NCBI GenBank assembly: GCA_016285355.1
Contig: JAEEQP010000052.1
Location: forward strand, 1-26,596
Length of the DNA: 26,596 nucleotides
Source of the DNA: Bacteroidales bacterium
GTDB lineage: Bacteria; Bacteroidota; Bacteroidia; Bacteroidales; F082
Reading direction: 5' to 3'
Shown here: piece after piece, positions 1 to 7,084 of the stretch
Numbering within the stretch: position 1 is the first letter of the stretch
Layout of the letters: each line of letters begins with the position of its first letter
Program-made: the position numbers and the translations under genes
Notes under the pieces: model-generated
Told to the model about the DNA's origin: nothing
The model's database searches: none
Seen by the model: the letters and a program-made list of their open reading frames with translations, nothing else

Positions 1-1
1 G

Positions 2-352
2 CTCTATTGTGGTTCCTATTATTTCTGTGGAGGTTACTATAGAGCCCTTTGCTTCCATCAAGACGGGGAACTCATTTGGCAAAATCCGGAATACGACGCA
101 TGTGTTATCACTTCAGTCGAAGAAATCGATGACAAAGTGATTTCCGTTTATCCTAATCCTGCTATGGAAAAAGTGACGATAGACGGCGTTGAAGCCGCCG
201 AGGTGCAGGTCTACAACGCCCTTGGGCAGATGGTGAAATGTGTGCGGGGGACGAATGAGATTGATTTGAGTGGATTGGTGGAAGGGGTTTATTTGCTGCG
301 CATCACGGATGCGGAAGGAAAAGTTTACACGAACAAAATCACGATACGATGA
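2..352 (+). CDS. 3' part of a secreted protein with a T9SS type A C-terminal sorting domain
   Basis: The reading frame is open from base 2 of the window to the TGA at 350-352, so the 5' part of the gene lies outside. The last 75 or so residues form a typical type A sorting domain of the type IX secretion system: it begins with VYPNPAMEKVTI, continues with a V-Y-N-A-L-G-Q strand and a D-L-S-G-L-x-x-G-V-Y-L-L-R turn, and ends in a short basic tail (NKITIR). Such domains send a protein through the outer membrane and are then removed. The visible upstream residues (Tyr, Cys and Gly rich, then HQDGELIWQNP) resemble a beta-propeller blade, as in the next gene. A GTG at 137 would give a short internal ORF but is not the true start. 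The cargo function is unknown. Confidence 0.85.
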   Translation, partial: LYCGSYYFCGGYYRALCFHQDGELIWQNPEYDACVITSVEEIDDKVISVYPNPAMEKVTIDGVEAAEVQVYNALGQMVKCVRGTNEIDLSGLVEGVYLLRITDAEGKVYTNKITIR

Positions 353-2025
353 AAAACGCAAAGTTTTACACCCTGGTTGTGATTATACTGATTTTGGGGG
401 CCAAGGCTTGGGGGCAGGAGTGGGTGTACTCCCAGGAATTTGATTATTCCGTTGATGCGCTCTATTTTCTTGAGCCATTCGAATTGTCAGACGGAAGGAT
501 TTTGGTATCATGCACCAATAATCATATAAATGATTGTGGCGTCTACGTGTATCCCATTCCCGCCCTGATGGCATTGGATTCGGAGGGGACGAGAATAGCC
601 TATTCCGAGTATTATAAGGAAGGCTTTTTTGGCAGCCATCCGTTAGTGCTTGAAAACGAGTCGGGAGAAACTTTCATCTTGATGAATTACAGCCCCGACC
701 ACGACACCTGTTCGCTCAACTATTTCCAGAACTTTGACCCACCTATTGATTATTGTATTCTTGGTCTATACAAGCTTAACGACGACCTGAACATTGCGGA
801 AAGCTATGAACTGGAAATCCCTATCGACACTTTTGAATACCAAGGAAGACCATGGAATTGCGGGCAAATAGACGTGACTTCTGCGTTTGTGGATGACGAC
901 GGTACCATAGTGGGGGCTTATTGCAAAACCACCAGCTTCGATTATCCAGATCCACGCGGCTATGACAGCACGGTGTTCTTCAGGATGGACTTTGAAGGGC
1001 GGATTATCAATGAGGCACGATATTGCGGAGAGTACCGATGGGGCGAGGACCCTACCCTCGATTACCGAAACCATCATATTGTTAAAGCCGACAGCCTTTA
1101 CATTTATTATGGATTCGTGCGCGATGTCGTTGCTGAGGACGGAAAAAACCTTGTCTATTTAGATTATGACTTCAACATTGTGCGGTCTCGTGCTTTCCGG
1201 CATTCCAATGCGTTGCATCCTTTTGACAACGTTTATTTTCAAAACATGAATGTCAAGCGCAGCCCTCATGGCATAACATACCTAACCAGTGTGATTAGTG
1301 AGATGGACGACCATTATTGTAGTGTTTTATATGAATATGATGACGATGTCAACGCTTCGGGCAACAGTGTACCGATAAAGCGTTATGCGGAAAGGAAGAC
1401 ACAGGATTATGACTCGCCAACACAAAGTACTGGTGTCGCATTATGGGAGGATGGCACTATTTGTTATGCATACACATTAAACAATGGCCTTGGTTTATCC
1501 AATGATTCTTGGATTGTATTGGAACATTTGACTCCTGAATTTGATACTATCAGGACATTGTTCTATGGTTCAAATGATGACGGAGTTTTTAGTAGGGCAA
1601 AAGGCATTAGTGCATTAAGTGATGGAGGATTGTTGCTTACCTCATGGGAAAGGAAACTGTACGCTTGGGATCAAGGTTGTGTAAATGTGGTTAAGTTCCC
1701 TGCCGAGGCTTTTGTAGGCATCGTTGAAGCCCATGCCAGCGGTCTGAAGGTGGCCATCGCTTATCCCAATCCTGGGAAGGATGTGCTGAATATCAGGACG
1801 GGATTGAAGGATGCGCGGGTGGAGGTGTATGATATGAGTGGGAGGATGATTTATGGGCAAGAGATTACGGAGGATGTCACTTCGATAAATGCTGAAGGGT
1901 GGCCAGCGGGGACATATATATGGAAAGTTTATACAAACCAAGTCGGCCCTTCGACGCTTCGACCAAACTCAGCGACCGCAGGCTCAGTGACCGAAACGGA
2001 AAGTGGGAAGTGGATTAAGAAGTAA
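349..2025 (+). CDS. Secreted T9SS cargo protein, beta-propeller-like, function unknown
   Basis: This 558-residue protein starts with a clear signal peptide (basic MKNAK, hydrophobic stretch, likely cleavage after AKAWG). The body is rich in aromatic and acidic residues, with repeated strand-turn segments such as SDGRILVSC, EDGTICYAY and SDGGLLLTSW, which suggest a beta-propeller. I see no catalytic motif. The end is a type A T9SS sorting domain starting at YPNPGKDVLNI and including VYDMSGRMI and PAGTYIWKVY. Its start overlaps the stop of the upstream cargo gene (ATGA at 349-352), so the two are probably translationally coupled. The last beta-strands of the sorting domain are interrupted by about 17 to 20 extra residues encoded by a degenerate short repeat at 1945-1993, after which the tail ESGKWIKK resumes. 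Confidence 0.8.
   Translation: MKNAKFYTLVVIILILGAKAWGQEWVYSQEFDYSVDALYFLEPFELSDGRILVSCTNNHINDCGVYVYPIPALMALDSEGTRIAYSEYYKEGFFGSHPLVLENESGETFILMNYSPDHDTCSLNYFQNFDPPIDYCILGLYKLNDDLNIAESYELEIPIDTFEYQGRPWNCGQIDVTSAFVDDDGTIVGAYCKTTSFDYPDPRGYDSTVFFRMDFEGRIINEARYCGEYRWGEDPTLDYRNHHIVKADSLYIYYGFVRDVVAEDGKNLVYLDYDFNIVRSRAFRHSNALHPFDNVYFQNMNVKRSPHGITYLTSVISEMDDHYCSVLYEYDDDVNASGNSVPIKRYAERKTQDYDSPTQSTGVALWEDGTICYAYTLNNGLGLSNDSWIVLEHLTPEFDTIRTLFYGSNDDGVFSRAKGISALSDGGLLLTSWERKLYAWDQGCVNVVKFPAEAFVGIVEAHASGLKVAIAYPNPGKDVLNIRTGLKDARVEVYDMSGRMIYGQEITEDVTSINAEGWPAGTYIWKVYTNQVGPSTLRPNSATAGSVTETESGKWIKK
1945..1993 (+). repeat. Degenerate short repeat of the CCCTTCGAC/CAGGCTCAG type inside the sorting domain
   Basis: The segment opens with GGCCCTTCGAC and later contains GCAGGCTCAGTGACCG. 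Both pieces resemble the intergenic hairpin at 24187-24227, which on its minus strand reads GGCCCTTCGACAGGCTCAGG. It lies in frame in the C-terminal domain of the T9SS cargo gene and adds residues rich in Ser, Thr and Ala. The similarity is by eye and the copy is diverged. Confidence 0.5.
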
Positions 2026-2037
2026 GGATTATTTCGT

Positions 2038-2045
2038 TATTTTTG
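2038..2045 (+). promoter_or_regulatory. Bacteroidota -7 element, TATTTTTG
   Basis: A perfect match to TAnnTTTG ends only four bases before the ATG at 2050. Transcription would begin at or next to the start codon, giving a leaderless or nearly leaderless mRNA. No convincing -33 TTTG is visible. Confidence 0.55.
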
Positions 2046-2049
2046 CGGC

Positions 2050-3717
2050 ATGAAACGGATTTTCAAAATATTAGGACTTATTTTTGCGCTGTTGTCGGGT
2101 CTTTCTTGTTGCCGTCAGCCTGCCGTTACGCCTCCGCCCCAAGAAGACTTGCTCTATCAAGTGGAGTGTTTCAGCCTAACCTATCCCGATAGTGCCGCCC
2201 GCATCCTCGACACCCTTGACATGACCGTTCTTTCTGAAAAAGAGAAAGCACATTGCTGTTTGCTGAAAATCAAGACCTTACGATTGCTCGACCATTATGA
2301 CGCATCGGTTGATTCAATGATGCAAATTATTGAGAAACAGTTTGTTGGTAGTGATGATAAGTATTACGAGGCCAAGACGTATTGGCTGCTTGCAGGCAAG
2401 GCTTTGGCTGACGGTTCGGGCAAACATGTCATGCTCGAAGAAATGCTGAATGCTTTGCAGAGCGTTGAACAGTGCCACCATGTGGATGAACGCTTGGTGC
2501 ACTTTTCTCCCATCCCGACCGATGAACAAACCATAATCGACCGACTCAAATACGACATTCACAATCAGTTGGGAACGGTTTACGGCATGTGCGGCTATTG
2601 GAGAAACGCCTACGACCACCTCAAACTTGCCGATGATTATTATGCTGAGCATCATGATTATAAATCAAGAATCAAGACAGCATATCAATTGGGTTTTATC
2701 TATCTCGGCCTTCAGGAATACGACAGCTGTCTCCTCTGCTATCAAAACGGATTGAAGGCCGCCGAAGCCCTCAACGACACAGCCAAATGCGCCGAATACC
2801 ATCACAATTTTGCTTACCATTACTTGTACTTATTTGATAATCAGACAGAAAAATCAGAAGAAGAAAAGCAGCAATGGCTTAGGATGTCCGTTTCGGAAAA
2901 CTTGAAAAGCCTGTCACTTGGGGGAAACAGATTGTCGGATGTTTATGAAAGTCTGGCCAGCGGTTACTATTGGCTTCAACAGTATGATTCCACCATCTAT
3001 TATGCCCTGAAAGTGATAGAGATAGATGACCCGAACGACCCTTACAACAACTTGGACCGCGCCTATCTGCACCTGCAAAGGTCGTATCAGTTTTTGGGCG
3101 ATTACTCTAACGCCGCCCATTACGCCGATTTATACATTAAAACCCTCGACCGAGACAAAGGCAAGGAACAGAAAGCTATCGCTGAGGTGAACGATGAATA
3201 CGAGAAACAACTTGAAATCCAGCAACTTCAAAACGCGCAGCAACTGAAACGGATGCGGCTCTACCTGTTGATTGCGGCCCTCGTCATCGTGCTTTTGGTA
3301 GTCGTCCTGTTGTTTTACCGCCACCAAAAGGAAAGTGAGGTGAAAAACCTGCGCCTGAACCAAGAAAAACAGCAGCTGCAAAAGGACTATGACGACAAGG
3401 AACGCCATTCGATCGAGGCCTTGAGGATGCGAATGCAAACCATCTACAAGGAACGCAACGACGACCTCTACGACCGCCTCGTAACGGAGTTCAATGCGGT
3501 GTATCCCGATGCTTTAAGCAATTTTTCATCCACCCATCCCGAACTGACCGAGACCGAGTGCGCCATCTGCCTGTTGTCGTGTTTCTCTTTCCGCGTGAAG
3601 GAAATCGCCTACATCCTCGACCTGCGCGAAAACACGGTCAGCAAGGCACGGTTAGCCATCAAGAAAAAGACTGGCGTTGAAGACCTTGCGGAACTTATGA
3701 AGTCTTTTATTGGCTGA
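2050..3717 (+). CDS. TPR protein with one transmembrane helix and a C-terminal helix-turn-helix, probable membrane-bound regulator
   Basis: The 555-residue product begins with a signal-like segment ending in L-S-C-C (Cys20/Cys21), a weak lipobox. Residues about 40-380 are helical with TPR-like pairs (for example AYQLGFIYLGLQEYDSCLLC and GYYWLQQYDSTIYYALK). A strongly hydrophobic helix at about 403-422 is followed by a charged coiled coil (about 425-475) and a LuxR-like helix-turn-helix at about 498-550 (TETECAICLL, then VKEIAYILDLRENTVSKARL). This order is known from Bacteroidota regulators that sense outside the inner membrane with TPRs and place the DNA-binding domain in the cytoplasm. No kinase or receiver domain is present. 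Its target is unknown. The gene converges on the U32 gene and their ends overlap by 11 bases. Confidence 0.8.
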   Translation: MKRIFKILGLIFALLSGLSCCRQPAVTPPPQEDLLYQVECFSLTYPDSAARILDTLDMTVLSEKEKAHCCLLKIKTLRLLDHYDASVDSMMQIIEKQFVGSDDKYYEAKTYWLLAGKALADGSGKHVMLEEMLNALQSVEQCHHVDERLVHFSPIPTDEQTIIDRLKYDIHNQLGTVYGMCGYWRNAYDHLKLADDYYAEHHDYKSRIKTAYQLGFIYLGLQEYDSCLLCYQNGLKAAEALNDTAKCAEYHHNFAYHYLYLFDNQTEKSEEEKQQWLRMSVSENLKSLSLGGNRLSDVYESLASGYYWLQQYDSTIYYALKVIEIDDPNDPYNNLDRAYLHLQRSYQFLGDYSNAAHYADLYIKTLDRDKGKEQKAIAEVNDEYEKQLEIQQLQNAQQLKRMRLYLLIAALVIVLLVVVLLFYRHQKESEVKNLRLNQEKQQLQKDYDDKERHSIEALRMRMQTIYKERNDDLYDRLVTEFNAVYPDALSNFSSTHPELTETECAICLLSCFSFRVKEIAYILDLRENTVSKARLAIKKKTGVEDLAELMKSFIG

Positions 3718-5578
3718 TGACATACATCAAACAATTCCGGCAGTCGAATTCAAGGCGGAAGGTATTTGTGCCATTACGAATATATAAAGGTGTGGCCTTT
3801 TGCCCTGTTTCACGGCTGCACATGCCGTTGGCATAACGGATGCAATGGTGGCAGGTCATCAGGCAGGTGGGGATGGCGTCAGGGTCTGTAGGAACGCACC
3901 GCGTGCGTCCGTTTTCGGCCGTGTTGGCGGACACATTCGATGTATCCCTACATGGTCGGTTATTCCGATGGTTCTCAATCAATTCCTCGGTCAATTTCGC
4001 CACCAAATCCCGTTTCATCTCGCCGAGGATGGAGGCTGGGATGAGACGCGGTTCATTGAATTTCAATTCCAAATTGATGGGATTGAAAGGTGTGTCGCCC
4101 CATTGCAGGGCCTTTTTGCGGATGTTTTCGGTGGCCTTCTCGGGGTTGTTGGCGATGATTTTATCAATATCAATCCTTGTAGAGACGTGATTCATCGCGT
4201 CTTTATATTCATTCGTCATTTTGGAGACGCGATGAATCGCGTCTCTACAGGCGGCAATCATTTCATAACCTGATTCCGTTTCGGCCAATGTTAAATCAAT
4301 GTCAATCTTGCAGTTGCCTGTCGAGACATCCACCTGTTTTTGCCATTCTAAATCATAATTGCGGTAGATTTTTGCGCCACGGTAAGCACCATGCGGTCTG
4401 TTTGTAGAGACTGTAACATTGTCGGCAACTGCGTCCCCGCAGTTGCTGGTCAAGTTGTGTTTTCCGACTGCGGGGACGCAGTCGGCGACAGTGCGTACCA
4501 CATCCGCACGCAACCCCACCAATTCGTTCTCCTGATTCAAAAAACACAGCCCATCACCGTTATGTAAAACCTTGTCCGTTTCAATCTCCATACGCAAGGG
4601 ATTGCACCAGACGACCTCACCAACGTATTCACCCATTGATTTCGGGGTGAAAGGCGAACCAATGCCCTTTTGCCTCCCATTGATGAAAAAATCGGTAAAA
4701 CCTCGATTGAAAGATTTCTCTGGATTGACTTCAAACGTGTAACTGCAATGTCCGCGAGAGGCCTGCTCCAAATCGCTGCGACGGCTAATGATTTCATCCA
4801 ATTTCTGGCGGTAATAGGCAGTTACATTCTTCACATAATCAGCGTCTTTCATCCGTCCTTCAATCTTGAAACTTGTGATGCCCGCATCAATGAGTTCCTC
4901 CAAATGGGCACTGTTGTTCAAGTCTTTCAAAGAAAGCAAATGTCGATTCTTTATCAGTACTTTTCCATTCTCATCCAACAAATCCCATGGCAGACGGCAG
5001 GGCTGGGCGCAGGCACCACGATTGGCACTGCGGTTGCCGATGTATTGGCTCAGATAGCATTGTCCGCTGTGGCTGACACAAAGCGCACCATGCACGAAAA
5101 ACTCCAACGGCACCGTGGTCTTTTCGCGGATTTCCCGAATCTGTTTCAGGCTCAACTCGCGACCCAAAACGACTTGACTGAAGCCCAACTGCTCCAAAAG
5201 CTGCACCTTCTCCACAGTCAGGTTATCACATTGCGTGCTGGCATGAAGCGGGATGGGCGGCAGATCCAATTGCAGCAACGCCATGTCCTGCACAATCAGC
5301 GCATCAACACCAGCGTTCCAACAATCGTAAGCCATCTTTCGGGCACGTTCCCATTCGTTGTCATACAGCAAGGTATTCAATGTGACATACACCTTCGCGT
5401 CATACAAAGCCGCATGTCGGCAGAGGCGTTCAATGTCTTCAATGCTATTAGATGCTTTTTCGCGGGCACCAAAATCGGGTCCGCCGATATAAACAGCGTC
5501 GGCACCATGGTTGATGGCGGCCATGCCCACCTCAGCATCTTTGGCGGGTGAAAGCAGTTCTATTTGAGTGGTTTTCAT
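3707..5578 (-). CDS. Peptidase U32 family protein (YegQ/RlhA-like RNA hydroxylation family)
   Basis: The protein has 623 residues from the ATG at 5578. It begins with IELLSPAKDAEVGMAAINHG, the usual U32 start with a TIM-barrel-like N-terminal domain. The U32 signature lies at about residues 159-177 (EFFVHGALCVSHSGQCYLS), and the C-terminal end has the cysteine pattern C-x2-C...MC...DC-x2-C typical of the family. Although called collagenase-like peptidases, bacterial members such as TrhP and RlhA take part in tRNA or rRNA hydroxylation, so that role is more likely than proteolysis. A longer frame reaching 5908 exists, but the ATG at 5578 lies next to the promoter and family start, and the extension would run into the divergent gene. 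Two stretches (about residues 364-392 and 443-467) are encoded by palindromic repeats and are probably surface loops. Confidence 0.85.
   Translation of the reverse strand: MKTTQIELLSPAKDAEVGMAAINHGADAVYIGGPDFGAREKASNSIEDIERLCRHAALYDAKVYVTLNTLLYDNEWERARKMAYDCWNAGVDALIVQDMALLQLDLPPIPLHASTQCDNLTVEKVQLLEQLGFSQVVLGRELSLKQIREIREKTTVPLEFFVHGALCVSHSGQCYLSQYIGNRSANRGACAQPCRLPWDLLDENGKVLIKNRHLLSLKDLNNSAHLEELIDAGITSFKIEGRMKDADYVKNVTAYYRQKLDEIISRRSDLEQASRGHCSYTFEVNPEKSFNRGFTDFFINGRQKGIGSPFTPKSMGEYVGEVVWCNPLRMEIETDKVLHNGDGLCFLNQENELVGLRADVVRTVADCVPAVGKHNLTSNCGDAVADNVTVSTNRPHGAYRGAKIYRNYDLEWQKQVDVSTGNCKIDIDLTLAETESGYEMIAACRDAIHRVSKMTNEYKDAMNHVSTRIDIDKIIANNPEKATENIRKKALQWGDTPFNPINLELKFNEPRLIPASILGEMKRDLVAKLTEELIENHRNNRPCRDTSNVSANTAENGRTRCVPTDPDAIPTCLMTCHHCIRYANGMCSRETGQKATPLYIRNGTNTFRLEFDCRNCLMYVISQ
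4179..4248. repeat. Two facing palindromes of the GTAGAGACG/CGTCTCTAC family inside the U32 gene
   Basis: Bases 4224-4245 form a perfect palindrome: GAGACGCGAT, a two-base loop, ATCGCGTCTC. Bases 4179-4202 carry a near-identical unit (GTAGAGACGTGATTCATCGC...), and the two units are inverted relative to each other. Read in the frame of the U32 gene they encode CRDAIHRVSK and KDAMNHVSTR, so neither breaks the gene. A unit with the same arms lies at 9738-9767 in a different gene. Confidence 0.85.
4403..4411. repeat. Possible decayed half-copy of the GTAGAGAC repeat
   Basis: TGTAGAGAC is present once without its partner arm. On the coding strand of the U32 gene it reads GTCTCTACA and encodes V-S-T, the same residues and frame as in the complete copies. 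The match is only nine bases, so it could be chance. Confidence 0.4.
4425..4485. repeat. Two facing palindromes of a second family (ACTGCG-TCCC-CGCAGT) inside the U32 gene
   Basis: Unit 1 (4425-4446) is GCAACTGCG, loop TCCC, CGCAGTTGC. Unit 2 (4464-4485) is CCGACTGCG, loop GGGA, CGCAGTCGG. Both have perfect 9-base arms. Because the loops are complementary, the two units point in opposite directions with a 17-base spacer. The segment stays in frame and encodes a stretch rich in Asp, Cys, Ala and Val. Confidence 0.85.
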
Positions 5579-5583
5579 GGGTG

Positions 5584-5591
5584 CAAAGGTA
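5584..5591 (-). promoter_or_regulatory. -7 element TACCTTTG for the U32 gene
   Basis: On the minus strand the bases read TACCTTTG, a perfect match to TAnnTTTG. Only five bases separate it from the ATG at 5578, so the mRNA would be almost leaderless. It lies in the 90-base divergent region shared with the first SGNH gene. Confidence 0.55.
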
Positions 5592-5643
5592 CGGTTTTTC
5601 GGAACGATAAGGAATAATTTGACTACATCGAATGAATATTTCC

Positions 5644-5651
5644 TATTTTTG
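5644..5651 (+). promoter_or_regulatory. -7 element TATTTTTG, probable promoter of the acylation locus
   Basis: A perfect TAnnTTTG match lies 17 bases before the ATG at 5669. It is the only promoter-like site before the run of tightly packed genes 5669-10271 and so probably drives SGNH protein A, MBOAT 1 and SGNH protein B together. Confidence 0.55.
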
Positions 5652-5668
5652 CAAGTTATTTCGTCTGC

Positions 5669-7084
5669 ATGAAAACCCGCGTCAAGGTCATATTGTTTTC
5701 TCTTACCGCCATCCTGTTGGTCATCTCCCCGATACAGCAGGCCACAGGGCTTTTCAAATTCAAGAAACTGTACGGCGCGATAGAAGAGAAGCCAAAGCCC
5801 AAATTGACGATACAGTATTGGATAGGCCACAGCTTTCAGGACGATGCCGAGACTTATCTGCAACAGCATTATGGTTTTCGGGAGCCCTTGACGCGCCTTT
5901 ACAACCAATACATCTGGGATTTTTATGGGGAGACTTTCGCCAAGGAAAGGAACTGGGTCTTCGCCAGCGACGATGGATGGTATTACGAATCGGATTACGT
6001 GAAGGAATACTACGAAGGCAATTCATGGAATTACGCCAATGACTCCTCGCAGATGGCGAAAATACTTGGAAGAGAGGCTCTTATGCTCTCACAAATCCAA
6101 CAAATCCTCGATAGTTTAGGCACTCATCTTTTTGTGGTGTTGGAGCCAGGAAAGGAGCTGATTTATCCCGAACATGTCCCCGAAAACAAGCTGTACCATC
6201 ACGACAAAGTATTCTCTGCCCATGAATTCCTCCACCAACGTTTCGAAGATTTGGGTATCAACTTCGTCGATGCGGGAGAATGGTTCCTGCAGATGAAGGA
6301 CACCGTTGACTTCCCGCTGTTTCCGCAAACTGGAACCCATTGGAGCAACTTGGCCGCCATGTATGTGGCCGACAGCCTCATCCGCTATATGGAAGTCTTG
6401 GGCGATGTCAACATTCAGAACTTCACGATTGGGGAAAAATACGTCAAGACCAAAGAACCCGACAACGATTTGGAAGAATGGCTGAACCTGATGCGACCCT
6501 TAAAAGGAACATTGAACTATTACGCCAAGACACAAGTCATGGAAGACCCCACCGCCGTGAAGCCCAAACTCATCACCATCGGTGACTCTTTCTATTGGAA
6601 CATCCTCAACCATACCCCATTCAAGAGAGTTTTCGACGGCATTACTTACTGGTATTATTTCAGCACCAACTATTTTGACGGCCCTGACTCCAATGTTGCC
6701 AACATTGACTTGCTTGAAAAAGTCACAGAGGCCGACTTCATCATGCTGGCCTATAGTACGCCACAGCAATACGAGCTGGGCAACGGCTTCCCAGAACGCT
6801 TTTTGACGGAATGGTGCTACGACGACGAGGAAATAGAGCCATTGAAGCTGAAAACGAAGGAACGTATCCGTAATGATAAAGCCTGGATGGCCAGCATCAC
6901 AGAAAGGGCTGAAAACAAGAGTCTTCCTGTAGACTCAGTCCTAAATATGGAAACTTCCTACTTCATCAAAAAGCGTCCAGATGCCTGCTTCCCTGCTTTG
7001 GGTGACAGCGTTCCCCTCAAACAATCGAATAGAGCTAAACATATTATAAACCAAATAAAATCAACTAATTATGGTATTCAGTAG
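5669..7084 (+). CDS. SGNH-like O-acyltransferase/esterase paralog A (AlgJ/AlgX-like, DHHW type)
   Basis: This 471-residue protein has an N-terminal membrane anchor (about residues 7-27) and is predicted to sit in the periplasm. It shares the locus-specific block around residues 68-82 (YGFREPLTRLYNQ), a strand with an I-Y-P-E-H motif, GTHW at 222-225 and GDSFYW from Gly305, with Ser307 as the predicted nucleophile and His224 as the base. In AlgJ and AlgX the residue two before the His is a catalytic Asp; here it is Gly222. The C-terminus has one complete roughly 40-residue module (about 400-437) and the beginning of a second that stops at NQIKSTNYGIQ, exactly where the next gene starts. The gene overlaps MBOAT 1 by 14 bases, which indicates co-expression. 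Expected role: transfer of an acyl, probably acetyl, group to a glycan. Confidence 0.75.
   Translation: MKTRVKVILFSLTAILLVISPIQQATGLFKFKKLYGAIEEKPKPKLTIQYWIGHSFQDDAETYLQQHYGFREPLTRLYNQYIWDFYGETFAKERNWVFASDDGWYYESDYVKEYYEGNSWNYANDSSQMAKILGREALMLSQIQQILDSLGTHLFVVLEPGKELIYPEHVPENKLYHHDKVFSAHEFLHQRFEDLGINFVDAGEWFLQMKDTVDFPLFPQTGTHWSNLAAMYVADSLIRYMEVLGDVNIQNFTIGEKYVKTKEPDNDLEEWLNLMRPLKGTLNYYAKTQVMEDPTAVKPKLITIGDSFYWNILNHTPFKRVFDGITYWYYFSTNYFDGPDSNVANIDLLEKVTEADFIMLAYSTPQQYELGNGFPERFLTEWCYDDEEIEPLKLKTKERIRNDKAWMASITERAENKSLPVDSVLNMETSYFIKKRPDACFPALGDSVPLKQSNRAKHIINQIKSTNYGIQ

Noticed and set aside
4179..4485. A CRISPR array in the repeat-rich part of the U32 gene
   Set aside because: The repeats are palindromes of two kinds in facing pairs without regular unique spacers, and they are translated as part of the gene.
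4670..5551. A 293-codon open frame on the plus strand opposite the U32 gene
   Set aside because: It lies entirely within the U32 coding region, whose family motifs are clear; no independent signal supports it.
5579..5908. N-terminal extension of the U32 frame to 5908
   Set aside because: It would overlap the divergent SGNH gene A, has no U32 similarity, and the ATG at 5578 directly follows a -7 element.
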